DNA of 64,000 nt from JBLEFH01 sp047345645 (GTDB taxonomy: Bacteria; Pseudomonadota; Alphaproteobacteria; Rhodobacterales; Rhodobacteraceae): assembly GCA_047345645.1 (NCBI GenBank), contig JBLEFH010000004.1; one strand, 5' to 3'. The notes under the pieces are model-generated. The model had not been told where the DNA came from and did not search any database. It worked only from the letters and a program-made list of their open reading frames with translations. Each line of letters begins with the position of its first letter. Within the stretch, counting starts at the first letter, position 1. The position numbers and the translations under genes were made by a program. This document shows, piece by piece, positions 1 through 8,632 of the stretch.

Positions 1-11
1 GGAGACACCCC

Positions 12-563
12 ATGACCAAAATTCTTGGCCTTTCCGGCAGCTTGCGCAAAGCCTCTTTCAATGCGGGCCTGTTGCGGGCGGCGAAAGACGTGGCCCCGGA
101 CGGCGCGGAGATCGTGATCGGCGATATTCATGACGTGCCGCTCTTCGACGAGGATCTGGAAAAGGAAAGCGGCCTCCCCGCTTCGGTGAAAACGCTGAAG
201 GACACGCTGCGGAGCGCCGATGGCCTGCTCATGGTCACCCCCGAATACAACAACGGCGTGCCGGGCGTGTTCAAGAATGTCATCGACTGGATGTCGCGTG
301 GTGACGGGCTGGAGCTTTTCGGCGGCAAACCGGTCGCGCTGATCGGGGCCTCGCCCGGCGGCTTCGGCACGATCCTGTCGCAAAACCACTGGCTGCCCGT
401 GCTGCGCACCCTCAAAACCGACCTCTGGCTGGAAGGCCGCATGATGGTCTCGAAGGCGGGCAACCTCTTCGACGACGAGGGCAACCTCACCGACGAGAAA
501 ACCCGCGAGACGCTCGGCGGCTTCGTCGCGGATTTTGTGAAGGCGATTGAGGCGAAGGGGTAA
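12..563 (+). CDS. NADPH-dependent FMN reductase family protein
   Basis: A 183-residue flavodoxin-like protein of the NADPH-dependent FMN reductase (chromate/quinone reductase) family. The N-terminus MTKILGLSGSLRKASFN carries the family's GSxRxxSxN flavin-phosphate loop, and TPEYNNGVPG (about residues 77-86) is the conserved second flavin-contact motif. It is expected to be a cytosolic homotetramer or dimer that reduces FMN, quinones or azo/chromate compounds with NAD(P)H. A Shine-Dalgarno-like GGAG lies just upstream of the ATG. It is convergent with the dioxygenase-hydrolase fusion gene, and a shared hairpin separates the two. The physiological substrate cannot be told from sequence. Confidence 0.9.
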   Translation: MTKILGLSGSLRKASFNAGLLRAAKDVAPDGAEIVIGDIHDVPLFDEDLEKESGLPASVKTLKDTLRSADGLLMVTPEYNNGVPGVFKNVIDWMSRGDGLELFGGKPVALIGASPGGFGTILSQNHWLPVLRTLKTDLWLEGRMMVSKAGNLFDDEGNLTDEKTRETLGGFVADFVKAIEAKG

Positions 564-583
564 GCCCCGAAGCGCAGACATGA

Positions 584-609
584 AAACGGGCGCCCGAGAG
601 CGCCCGTTT
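584..609. terminator. Bidirectional intrinsic terminator between convergent genes
   Basis: Perfect 10-bp stem, AAACGGGCGC pairing with GCGCCCGTTT around a 6-nt loop, flanked by T-rich sequence on the plus strand (TTTCATTTTC) and an A-rich side that acts as the T-tract for the minus strand. It lies exactly between two convergent stop codons. Confidence 0.8.
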
Positions 610-614
610 CATTT

Positions 615-2141
615 TCATGCTGGCCAGCCGGTCCAGTTTTGAGCCCGCTCCAGATCCTCGGCGGTCAGCCCATGCCCGGTGGGCAGGGTCTGCGCGTCGA
701 GATCGGCGCCGGTCTCATTAAGCCAGGCGACGAGCCGGGGGGCGTATGCGCCGTAGGGATCGCTTTCGCCGGAGAGGGTCAGCACCTTGGTGCCGCTCAG
801 ATCCACCTCGGGCAGATCCTCCAGCGCCGCCATGGGCCGCATGAGGACCGCCCGCCGGATCAAGCCCGGCGACAGCGCCATCACCGCGGCGGCGAAATTC
901 GCGCCGTTGGAATAGCCCAGAACCGTGATCTTCTCCGGGTCGAGGTCATACGCCTCCACCGCGCCTTTCAGGAACGCCTCGAAGGCGCGGGCCTCACTGC
1001 GGATATCCTCCTGATCGAAGCTTGTGGCCGTGATCCGGCGGAAATAGCGCAAGATCCCCTCCTCGGTGGAGCGTCCGCGCACGCCCAGAAGGGTCGCGTT
1101 CGGGTTGATCCGGGCCGCCAGCGGCATCAGGTCGGACTCGTTGCCGCCGGTACCGTGAAGCAGGATGATAACGCTCCCGTCCGGGGTCTCCGGCGTATGG
1201 AAACGGTGAACAAAAGGCAGGTCTCTCATAACAGTCCTTTCCTCGCCCGGCAGGGCGAATTGCGGGAGCAGCACGCGCAAATCCTCGGCGCGCGCCTCGT
1301 CTCCCGGCGGGATCATCAGGGTTTGGCCAAGCGCGTCTGCGGGCTCGTCCACAGTGACGCCGGGCGCATCCGTCGCATACTCGAAGAGGATGCCCGCAGG
1401 CTCCCGCACGTAGAGCGACAGGAAATACTTCCGGTCATGCACATTGGTCGGCTCGGCGGCGCGGGCCAGCTCAAGTTTCTTGGCGCGCACGGCATCCACA
1501 TCGGCGGCGCGGAACGCCACGTGGTCGATGGTCCCGGTGCCGGGTACGCCTTCGAAAAAGCCTTTGGCGTCGCGCACATCGACGACATCCGTGTCCGACT
1601 CCATCCGCTGGATGGCGCCCTCAACCGGGCCTTTGCGATAGCCAAAACCGGTGAGGAAATCGGCGGTCGCGGCGGCGTTTTCGGTAAAGAGCGTCACGGC
1701 GTGAACACCGGTCGGCGCGATCGGGTCGTCCAGCGGCGCGGTGGCCACACGGTCCGAGCCGACGAGTTTCACGATGATCCCGTCCGGGTCTTTGAGCCGC
1801 AAAACGGTTTCGCCAAGCTCCTTGCGCGGGCCATCGACGCGGATTCCAGCCCTCATGGCGCGGGTCATCCACTCGCCGACGCTGTCTTTGGGGACCGCCA
1901 GCGCAATCTCGCCGACCTGACCATGGCCGACACGGCCCTGCCCGCCATCTTCCCAGACAAGGAACGTCAGCAGCGAGCCGGGGGAGCCGAGCGCATCGCC
2001 ATAGATGAGATGTAGCTGGTCGGCATCCTCAAAGCCGCCGGTCTGCTTGACCAGACGCAGCCCCAGAAAGCCGACATAAAAGTCGACATTGGCCTGAACT
2101 TTGCGAGTCATCGCGGTGACATGGTGAATACCGCTGGTCAT
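615..2141 (-). CDS. Fused ring-cleaving dioxygenase (VOC, MhqO-like) and alpha/beta hydrolase (MhqD-like)
   Basis: A 508-residue two-part protein. Residues 1-270 contain two vicinal-oxygen-chelate modules (first from GIHHVTAMT, second from GVHAVTLFT). Likely metal ligands are His6 or His7, His207 in TIDHVAFRA and Glu254 in LFEYATD, as in the MhqO/LinE-like ring-cleaving dioxygenases. Residues 305-508 form a carboxylesterase/phospholipase-type hydrolase with LLHGTGG (oxyanion loop), nucleophile Ser411 in GYSNGA, Asp461 in ESDPYG and His490 in GHGLT. In Bacillus the two activities are encoded by separate mhqO and mhqD genes of the hydroquinone stress response, so the fusion suggests coupled ring opening and ester/lactone hydrolysis. 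The gene is divergent from the pirin gene; pirins can act as quercetinases. Confidence 0.9.
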   Translation of the reverse strand: MTSGIHHVTAMTRKVQANVDFYVGFLGLRLVKQTGGFEDADQLHLIYGDALGSPGSLLTFLVWEDGGQGRVGHGQVGEIALAVPKDSVGEWMTRAMRAGIRVDGPRKELGETVLRLKDPDGIIVKLVGSDRVATAPLDDPIAPTGVHAVTLFTENAAATADFLTGFGYRKGPVEGAIQRMESDTDVVDVRDAKGFFEGVPGTGTIDHVAFRAADVDAVRAKKLELARAAEPTNVHDRKYFLSLYVREPAGILFEYATDAPGVTVDEPADALGQTLMIPPGDEARAEDLRVLLPQFALPGEERTVMRDLPFVHRFHTPETPDGSVIILLHGTGGNESDLMPLAARINPNATLLGVRGRSTEEGILRYFRRITATSFDQEDIRSEARAFEAFLKGAVEAYDLDPEKITVLGYSNGANFAAAVMALSPGLIRRAVLMRPMAALEDLPEVDLSGTKVLTLSGESDPYGAYAPRLVAWLNETGADLDAQTLPTGHGLTAEDLERAQNWTGWPA

Positions 2142-2325
2142 CTCATCCTCCTTTCGGATGTCGGCGACGCCTCATGCGCCGCTTTGCCTTAGAAATAGGG
2201 GCGTTGGCGCCGCCGCGCCATGACGAAGCGCGCGAACCCCGCGTTCGGTTTTCAAGAAACCGAATTGATTTGGTGTTTGCGGATCGCGACCATATGCTGA
2301 AGCCAACAGCCAAGGAGGTGACGTC

Positions 2326-3261
2326 ATGAGTTGGAACCCCGCATTGGAACCCGGTTGCCCCGATGAGATCGGTGTGGACGCGATTGAAACGCTGATCGTG
2401 CCGCGCGCCCGTGATTTGGGCGGCTTCGAGGTCAAACGCGCCCTGCCCGCGCCGAAGCGGCAGATGGTCGGGCCGTTCATCTTTTTCGATCAGGCGGGCC
2501 CGGCGGAGTTTCTGACCGGCAGCGGCGTCGATGTGCGCCCGCATCCGCATATCGGGCTGGGGACCGTCACCTATCTCTATTCCGGCGATTTTCATCACCG
2601 CGACAGCATCGGCACGGATCAGGTGATCAAACCGGGGGCGCTTAACTGGATGGTGGCGGGCAAGGGTGTGAGCCATTCGGAGCGCACCTCCTCCACCGCG
2701 CGGCAAGGCCCGCACAGTCTTTTTGGCATCCAGACATGGATCGCGCTGCCGGAAGATCGCGAGGAGATGGACCCGATTTTCGAGCATCACGGCAAGGACG
2801 CGCTGCCCGAGATCAATGAGGGTGGGATCAACGCCAAGCTGATCCTCGGCAATGCTTATGGCGAGAGCGCGCCCGCGACGATGTATTCCGAGACCTTCTA
2901 TCTCGACGTGACGCTGGAGCCGAACGCCCGTTTCCCCCTGCCCGATGAGCATGAGGATCGCGGCCTATACATCACTCAGGGCAGCGTGACCATCGCGGGC
3001 CAGACCTTTGAGGCGGGCCGCATGATGGTCTTCCGCCCCGGTGACAAGATCACCGTGGCCGCCGGGCCGCAGGGTGCGCGGCTCATGGCCCTTGGCGGGG
3101 CGACCATGAACGGGCCGCGCTATATCTGGTGGAATTTCGTCTCGTCCTCGAAAGACCGGATCGAGCAGGCGAAAGAGGAGTGGCGCGCCGCCAATTGGGG
3201 CGAGGGTCTCTTCGATCTGCCGATTGACGACAAGCACGAATATATCCGCCTGCCCGACTGA
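2326..3261 (+). CDS. Pirin family protein
   Basis: A 311-residue bicupin of the pirin family. The N-terminal cupin contains RPHPHIGLGTVTYLYSGDFHHRDS (given here by its key residues HPHIG, His near residue 86 and the downstream Glu in SHSERT), the metal-binding set of YhhW/pirin-type quercetin 2,3-dioxygenases. The C-terminal pirin_C part contains GLYITQGSVTIAGQTFEAGRM-like cupin strands. A good AAGGAGGTG Shine-Dalgarno precedes the ATG. Function in bacteria varies (quercetinase, regulatory iron sensor). Its position head-to-head with an aromatic ring-cleavage fusion gene fits a role in phenolic or quinone detoxification, but this is inference. Confidence 0.9.
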   Translation: MSWNPALEPGCPDEIGVDAIETLIVPRARDLGGFEVKRALPAPKRQMVGPFIFFDQAGPAEFLTGSGVDVRPHPHIGLGTVTYLYSGDFHHRDSIGTDQVIKPGALNWMVAGKGVSHSERTSSTARQGPHSLFGIQTWIALPEDREEMDPIFEHHGKDALPEINEGGINAKLILGNAYGESAPATMYSETFYLDVTLEPNARFPLPDEHEDRGLYITQGSVTIAGQTFEAGRMMVFRPGDKITVAAGPQGARLMALGGATMNGPRYIWWNFVSSSKDRIEQAKEEWRAANWGEGLFDLPIDDKHEYIRLPD

Positions 3262-3378
3262 TCGGCAAAATCGGGCCAAGCGGCGCCTTGCGGCAAATTG
3301 ACAGGGGTCCGGGGCTGTTCGCGAAACGCCTTTGCGGGTAGAACGCGCTTGGAATTGCAGAGATTTAGAGGGACCGAC

Positions 3379-5031
3379 ATGCGCGCACTCCGACCCCTTG
3401 GCCTATCGCTCTTGCCCGTCTATCTGGGCCTCCTGTTCTTCGCGGCCTCGCTAACGCCTTCGCTGATCCCGCGAGGCGCACTGGTGCAGGGGGTTCTGGG
3501 AGGTCTCGTCGCAGCGCTTGGCTATATGATCGGGCGGTTCCTGCTGATGCTCTGGCGGCAGATGGAATTGCCGCGCTTCACCGGGCGCAATGCCGTCATC
3601 GCACATGGGGTGCTCGCCATCCCCGTGCTCGGAACGGTGATCTACGCGCTCTCGCAGGTCGGCAAATGGCAGAACAGCATCCGCGAATTGATGGGAATGG
3701 AGCTGGTCGCCGATAGCGACATCATCCGCATGACCCTGCTCGCGCTGCTCGTGGCGGCCCTGCTGATGGCCCTCGGCTATGTGGTGAAGGCGCTCTTCAA
3801 CCGCCTCCGCGTCTGGCTCGACCGGTTCATGCCGGAGCGGACGGCCAATGTCGCCGGGCTTTTGCTGGTCGTGCTGATTATCTTCACCGTGACCCGCGAC
3901 GGCGTGCTGGACTGGATGATCGGCGCGCTCGACACCTCCTACACCACGGCGCAGGACCTCTTCGAGACCGCGCCGCCCCCGCCCGAAAACCCGGATATCC
4001 CCGGCGGTGCGAACTCGCTGATCGACTGGGCCGCCATGGGCCAGCCGGGCCGCAACTTCGTCACCAGCGGCCCGACCGCCGAGAGCATCACCAATTTCAC
4101 CGGCGAAGACGCGCTTGACCCGATCCGCGTCTATGTCGGCCTCGCCAATGCCGATACGCCGCAGGAGCGGGCGGATCTCGCTTTGGAGGAATTGCAGCGC
4201 CTTGGCGGATTTGAGCGGGAGGTTCTGCTCGTCGCCCTGCCGACCGGCACGGGCTGGCTCGATCCGGGCAGTTTCGATGTGGTCGAATATATGCATGACG
4301 GCGATATCGCGACCATTGCGACGCAATATTCCTATCTGCAATCGCCGCTGGCTCTGATCCTTGAAACCGATGCCGGGCTGGAACAGGCCCGCGCGCTGAT
4401 AGACACGGTGCATGGCTATTGGAAAACCTTGCCCGAAAATGACCGGCCCGAGCTTTACATCCACGGGCTCAGCCTCGGGGCTTGGGCCTCCATGTATGGC
4501 GCGAATTTCTTCACGCTGCTGGACGATCCCATCGACGGCGCGCTTTGGGCGGGCCCGCCCTTCCCCTCGGCGCTTTGGAATTCCGCCATGGGCAACCGCA
4601 ATCCGGGCAGCGATTATGTCGCGCCGGAGGTCGATGACGGCCGCGTCGTGCGTTTCGCCAGCCATTTTCAGGAGGCAGGCGGCCCGGACGGCTGGAGCGA
4701 TATCCGCATGGTTTTCCTGCAATATTCCAGCGACCCGATTGTGTTCTACGAGCCCGCCTCGCTCTGGCGCGCGCCGACATGGATGCGGGAGGAGCGCGCG
4801 CCCGATGTCTCGCCCTATCTGACCTTCATGCCGGTCGTGACGCAGTTCCAGCTCGCGGTCGATATGGCGCTCTCCACCGCCGCGCCGGTGGGGCATGGCC
4901 ATTCCTACTACGCCCATGATTATATCGGCCCGTGGAACGCCGTCACCGCGCCCGATGGCTGGACCGATGCGGACACCGAGCGGCTGATGGCGCATTGCGA
5001 CAACGGCTTCCAGCAGGGCTGCGACAATTAA
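3379..5031 (+). CDS. Membrane-anchored alpha/beta hydrolase family protein (Abhydrolase_9 type)
   Basis: About 550 residues from the ATG at 3379, preceded by AGAGGGA; an upstream in-frame non-ATG start would add an implausible 27-residue extension. The N-terminal third has four hydrophobic segments (first PLGLSLLPVYLGLLFFAASL, then around residues 35-55, 75-95 and 115-140), followed by a hydrophilic catalytic domain. The motif IHGLSLGAWAS (about residues 365-375) is a GxSxG nucleophile elbow, and GHGHSYYAHDY near the end supplies the likely His. This is the architecture of the DUF2319/Abhydrolase_9 family of inner-membrane serine hydrolases whose substrates are unknown. Its stop codon overlaps the stop of the convergent YdeI-type gene by 3 nt. 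Confidence 0.85.
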   Translation: MRALRPLGLSLLPVYLGLLFFAASLTPSLIPRGALVQGVLGGLVAALGYMIGRFLLMLWRQMELPRFTGRNAVIAHGVLAIPVLGTVIYALSQVGKWQNSIRELMGMELVADSDIIRMTLLALLVAALLMALGYVVKALFNRLRVWLDRFMPERTANVAGLLLVVLIIFTVTRDGVLDWMIGALDTSYTTAQDLFETAPPPPENPDIPGGANSLIDWAAMGQPGRNFVTSGPTAESITNFTGEDALDPIRVYVGLANADTPQERADLALEELQRLGGFEREVLLVALPTGTGWLDPGSFDVVEYMHDGDIATIATQYSYLQSPLALILETDAGLEQARALIDTVHGYWKTLPENDRPELYIHGLSLGAWASMYGANFFTLLDDPIDGALWAGPPFPSALWNSAMGNRNPGSDYVAPEVDDGRVVRFASHFQEAGGPDGWSDIRMVFLQYSSDPIVFYEPASLWRAPTWMREERAPDVSPYLTFMPVVTQFQLAVDMALSTAAPVGHGHSYYAHDYIGPWNAVTAPDGWTDADTERLMAHCDNGFQQGCDN

Positions 5032-5612
5032 CGCTCGTTGACGCCTTTGCCGTTCATCACCTTCTCCCGCGCCTTCTCCGCACGGGCGCGGCGGGTCTCT
5101 GGTTTCTTGGCGTCGCTGATATGCAGAACCCATCCCCGCTGCCGTCCGGGGGTGAGGCGCTCGAAGGCCGCCGCGTAATCGGGGTCCTCGTCCAGCACCG
5201 CCTGAAGCGCGTCCGGATAGGTGAGCGTGTCCTTCGCCTCAAACGCAATCTCCAGCCCCTGCTTTTCCACCTCAATCGCGGTGGCGATCATCGCAGTGAT
5301 CTGCGCCGCGCGGGCGTTGATCTCCGCCACACTCTCAAACCGCAATTGCCGCATGGCCTGCGAATGTTTGCCGGGGGCAACCAGCGCCCCATCCGGATCA
5401 TCAAGCAGCGCGCCTTTGAAAAACCCAATCGCGCAATAGGCCTTCATCCCGTAGATGATCGCCACATTCGCGCCGTCGTGGGTGTAGGCCAGCTTGCCCC
5501 ATTTCACCGCCTCCTCCAGCCCCGCGTCCAGCAGATGCGCGCGCAGCGCCTTGCGCTCGGCGGTCCAGTTGTCCTGCGCCAGCAACGCGCTAACCTTTTC
5601 ATTCTGCGACAT
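5028..5612 (-). CDS. YdeI/OmpD-associated family protein (DUF1801-type)
   Basis: A 194-residue protein from ATG 5612, chosen because a TCCCTTT complement (AAAGGGA) sits 5-8 nt upstream; the longer frame to 5804 overlaps the promoter of the next gene. The N-terminal part (WGKLAYTHDGANVAIIYGMKAYCAIGFFKGALL) is the DUF1801/YdhG-like fold. The C-terminal part is the bacteriocin-protection YdeI/OmpD-associated domain with the repeated ALDEDPDYAAAFERLTPGRQRGW-type helix, ending in an Arg/Lys-rich tail. Members have been linked to tolerance of cationic antimicrobial peptides in enterobacteria, but the mechanism is unclear. The C-terminal stop overlaps the upstream convergent gene. Confidence 0.85.
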   Translation of the reverse strand: MSQNEKVSALLAQDNWTAERKALRAHLLDAGLEEAVKWGKLAYTHDGANVAIIYGMKAYCAIGFFKGALLDDPDGALVAPGKHSQAMRQLRFESVAEINARAAQITAMIATAIEVEKQGLEIAFEAKDTLTYPDALQAVLDEDPDYAAAFERLTPGRQRGWVLHISDAKKPETRRARAEKAREKVMNGKGVNER

Positions 5613-5688
5613 AACGTCCCTTTCACAATGATTTCGACGGACCCGCCGCGCCGAACCGTATAAACCATGAGTAAAGCACAGGAGACTG

Positions 5689-6762
5689 ATGATGCACGCA
5701 ACCAAATTGATCTCATTCGCCACCTTCCTCGCCGCCAGCGCGGCGCAGGCGCAGATGGGCAATCTGCAAACGCCCGAAGTGCCGATGGAGTTGAAGGACA
5801 GCATTGAGGTGCCCGCCGCCGACGCGCAGACCGCCGCGATGGTCGATGCCGCCGATGCGTTTCTGAATACCCTCAGCGAAGAGCAGCGCGGCGCGGCGAT
5901 CTATGATTTTGACGACAATACGCAGCGCGCCAACTGGTCCAACTTCCCGGATGGGGCGGTCGTACGCGGCGGTGTGATGCGGGGCGATCTGAATGACACG
6001 CAGCTTGAGGCTCTGGATGCGCTCATCGCGACCGTGCTCAGCGAAGACGGCGCGCGCAATGCGGCCATGCAGGTCGCGGCGGATGACGCGCTCGGGCAGG
6101 ACGGCGGCGACCGCGCGAATTTCGGCAGCGATTATTATTATGTCTCGTTCCTTGGCCAGCCCTCCACCACCGCGCCGTGGATGTTCCAGTTTGGCGGGCA
6201 TCATCTGGCCATCAACGCAACGGTGGTTGGCCCGGATGTGAGTTTCTCGCCGATGCTGACCGGAGGCGAGCCGCTGAACATCACCTTTGAGGATCAGGCG
6301 GTCTATATCACTCAGGAAGAAACCGAGGCCGCGCAGGCGATGATCGACAGCCTGGACGAGACGCAGCGGGAGGCCGCGATCCAGAGCGATGAGGCGATCA
6401 ACCTGCTCTCCGGTCCCGGCGAATATGGCACCGAGATTGCCGCCGAGGGTATCCGTGCAAGCGGGCTTAACGACGAGCAGAAAGCGCTGCTCGTGGCGCT
6501 GATCGAGACGCGGATCGGCTTGATCAACGAAGATGACGCCGCCGCCGCGATGGAGGTGATCGAGGCGGAACTGGACGAAACCACCTTCGGCTGGTGGGGG
6601 CCGACAGATACGCTCGGCGCAGGTTATTATCGGATCACAGGGCCGTCGCTGATCCTCGAATATTCTCCGCAGGCCATGGACGGCGATCCGACGGATCACG
6701 CCCATAACATGTATCGCAACCCGCAGAATGATTATGGCGACGCATGGATTGCGGTCGAATGA
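5689..6762 (+). CDS. DUF3500 domain secreted protein
   Basis: A 357-residue protein with a short Sec-type signal peptide (MMHATKLISFATFLAASAAQAQ, cleavage after AQA). The body matches the DUF3500 pattern: LSEEQRGAAIYDFDD near the start, RGGVMRGDLNDTQLEALDALI, and the FQFGGHHLAINATVVG core with two adjacent His residues. DUF3500 proteins are exported and uncharacterised; the HH core suggests a metal site. AGGAGA lies upstream of tandem ATG codons at 5689 and 5692. The stop codon overlaps the start of the next gene (ATGA), so the two are probably co-translated. Confidence 0.82.
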   Translation: MMHATKLISFATFLAASAAQAQMGNLQTPEVPMELKDSIEVPAADAQTAAMVDAADAFLNTLSEEQRGAAIYDFDDNTQRANWSNFPDGAVVRGGVMRGDLNDTQLEALDALIATVLSEDGARNAAMQVAADDALGQDGGDRANFGSDYYYVSFLGQPSTTAPWMFQFGGHHLAINATVVGPDVSFSPMLTGGEPLNITFEDQAVYITQEETEAAQAMIDSLDETQREAAIQSDEAINLLSGPGEYGTEIAAEGIRASGLNDEQKALLVALIETRIGLINEDDAAAAMEVIEAELDETTFGWWGPTDTLGAGYYRITGPSLILEYSPQAMDGDPTDHAHNMYRNPQNDYGDAWIAVE

Positions 6763-7289
6763 GGCGGGTTCTGACGGCCATGCTGGTTGCGGCGCCCGCC
6801 CTCGCAGCGGCGCATCCGCATAGCTATGTGGACCAGCAGGTGCAGCTTTCGCTTGGGATGGACAGCGCGCAGATCACGGTGGTGATCGTGCCGTCCGCCA
6901 ATGAGGGGGAGGCGATTTTCGCGCATCTCGATAGGGATGGAGACGGGGCGATTTCGGACGCCGAGGCCAGCGCGTTTGCGCGCGCGGTTCTGGATAAGGC
7001 CGCGCTCATGGCGGATGGGGAGACGGTGAAGCTGGAGAATGCGCAGATCGCCATGCCGGAGGCGGACGCGATCCAAGGCGGGCTTGGCCCGATCCGGCTG
7101 CGCGCCGATGCGCCGCTGGCGCTGGCACCGGACACAGAGCATGAGATCGCGTTTACCATCGGTTATGAGGACCTCTCCCATGACTGGTTCGTCCAGCCCT
7201 ATTATCACGACGACTTCACCGCCGCCTTCCCCGAGCCGGGGCTGCGCCGCAGCGAGGATGGCCATGAGGTTGTGATCACACTTGATTAA
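6759..7289 (+). CDS. Secreted EF-hand-containing protein of unknown function
   Basis: A 176-residue protein from ATG 6759 in an ATGA overlap with the upstream DUF3500 gene. It has a signal peptide (RRVLTAMLVAAPALAAAHPHS) and a mature N-terminus starting HPHSYVDQQV, which resembles the HPHxWVD start of DUF1007-type periplasmic proteins. DRDGDGAISDAEA near residue 65 is a full EF-hand Ca2+-binding loop. The C-terminal half is beta-rich with YEDLSHDWFVQPYYHDDF, containing several His and aromatic residues. Translational coupling suggests a functional pair with the DUF3500 protein, perhaps in periplasmic metal handling. That role is inference. Confidence 0.75.
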   Translation: MRRVLTAMLVAAPALAAAHPHSYVDQQVQLSLGMDSAQITVVIVPSANEGEAIFAHLDRDGDGAISDAEASAFARAVLDKAALMADGETVKLENAQIAMPEADAIQGGLGPIRLRADAPLALAPDTEHEIAFTIGYEDLSHDWFVQPYYHDDFTAAFPEPGLRRSEDGHEVVITLD

Positions 7290-7321
7290 GCGAACCGGCA
7301 GCGATGTCTCGGGGGCAAAGT

Positions 7322-7351
7322 GAGGACAGCGCTGTTCACGACGCTGCCCTC
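7322..7351. terminator. Imperfect hairpin between convergent genes
   Basis: GAGGACAGCG and CGCTGCCCTC form a 10-bp stem with one mismatch around a 10-nt loop, in the gap between the EF-hand gene and the convergent MFS gene. There is no clear T-tract, so termination is only tentative. Confidence 0.4.
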
Positions 7352-7411
7352 GTTACGGATCAAAGCCTGACGCCGACCAACGGGAAGAGTCCCGCGCGGC
7401 TTTGATCCATC

Positions 7412-8632
7412 TCAGCGCCCATGGGAGGCGATCGCCGTGTTAGCCGGTTCGCTCGCCGGCTTTTTTCTCATGACGACCGCCCCCGCCAATGCCACTGGCA
7501 GAATGATGGCAACCACCAGCAGATTGGCACCGGCCCAGCCCATCGTCGCGGTGATGAGCCCTGGGAGGAAGGCCCCCAGCATCGCGAAGACGCCAATCGA
7601 GACGTCGTTGATGGCCTGAACCGAGAGCGCATGTTCCTCGGGCGCATTGGCGCCAACGAGGTAAGACCCGCCAACATATGTCATGTTCCAGCCCACACCG
7701 AGCGCGATGAGGCAGAGTTTGATGACGGGAATGGAAAGCGGGTTGAGGGCGCTGACAATGCAGGAGGCGATCAGCAGGATCGCCCCGGCCAGCGTCACCG
7801 TCAGCCCGCCGATATTCGCGATGATCCGGCCCATGACGAGGGAGGGCAGGAACATGGCGAGGACGTGCCATTGAATGGTTACCGAAATTTCGGTGTAGAG
7901 GCATCCCAGATGATCGAGCGTCAGCGAGGACGCGATCATCAAGAGGTTCATCGCGCCGTAGCCAACGGCGGCGAAGGCCATGCCGAGCGCGATTTGCGGC
8001 ACCTTGAGCGCCGCCTTGATCTCCGCCCCGCCAAATTTGGCCGGGGCTTTTTCGGCCCGTGGGAGATGCGTCGTGCCGATTAACAGCACAATCGCGAAGC
8101 TAAGCGCCGCGATCCCGAGATAGGCAGAGATGAAGAGATCCGGCGAAAAGATCGGTTTGCGCGACAGGATCGGTCCGACAATCGCCGCGAAGGTGCCGCC
8201 GAACACCACCAGCGACATGGCCGAGGCGCGTTTGGCGGGATGCGCGACCTCCAGCGCGGCGAAGCGGTAGAAATTGGCGTTGGCGAGATTAATGCCGAGC
8301 GCGATATGGGCGAGGCATAAAATCAGCGGATCGGCGGTTTTGACGGCGAGAAAGCCGAGGAGCCCGCCGATCACCCCGCAAAGCGCCGCGATCAGGAAGA
8401 TCGGCTTGCGGCCGAAGCGTTTCATGAGCTGCGCCGACGGGTAGGTCGCGAGCAGCAGCGCGAGAAACTGCATCCCGTAAGGCACCGTGGCCATCGCGCC
8501 GCCCCAGCCGACCTGCCGGGCCACAAGCGCCGCAGCGGTCACCGAGATGACCGCCGAGGAAATGCCCAAGCCGTTACAGAGGGCGAGTTTGATCACCGGG
8601 AAAAACCCGGTGGCCGGTTTGCTAATCTGCAT
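7412..8632 (-). CDS. MFS transporter (likely exporter of the adjacent pathway's product)
   Basis: About 406 residues with 12 predicted membrane segments. Family features include a conserved loop after the second helix (AQLMKRFGRKPIFL, matching the MFS G-x-x-x-D/G-R-x-G-R-K/R pattern) and Gly/Ala-rich helices. The ATG at 8632 is preceded by GGTGGAG and overlaps the end of the upstream PLP-enzyme gene by 11 nt, so it is co-translated with it. Being last in an operon of serine acetyltransferase and a cysteine-synthase-like enzyme, it may export the amino acid made there or import its precursor. Substrate is not identifiable from sequence. Confidence 0.85.
   Translation of the reverse strand: MQISKPATGFFPVIKLALCNGLGISSAVISVTAAALVARQVGWGGAMATVPYGMQFLALLLATYPSAQLMKRFGRKPIFLIAALCGVIGGLLGFLAVKTADPLILCLAHIALGINLANANFYRFAALEVAHPAKRASAMSLVVFGGTFAAIVGPILSRKPIFSPDLFISAYLGIAALSFAIVLLIGTTHLPRAEKAPAKFGGAEIKAALKVPQIALGMAFAAVGYGAMNLLMIASSLTLDHLGCLYTEISVTIQWHVLAMFLPSLVMGRIIANIGGLTVTLAGAILLIASCIVSALNPLSIPVIKLCLIALGVGWNMTYVGGSYLVGANAPEEHALSVQAINDVSIGVFAMLGAFLPGLITATMGWAGANLLVVAIILPVALAGAVVMRKKPASEPANTAIASHGR

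Noticed and set aside
3451..5133. Minus-strand open frame of about 560 codons opposite the membrane hydrolase
   Set aside because: Antisense shadow with His/Arg/Gly-rich composition; the plus-strand gene has membrane segments, catalytic motif and ribosome-binding site.
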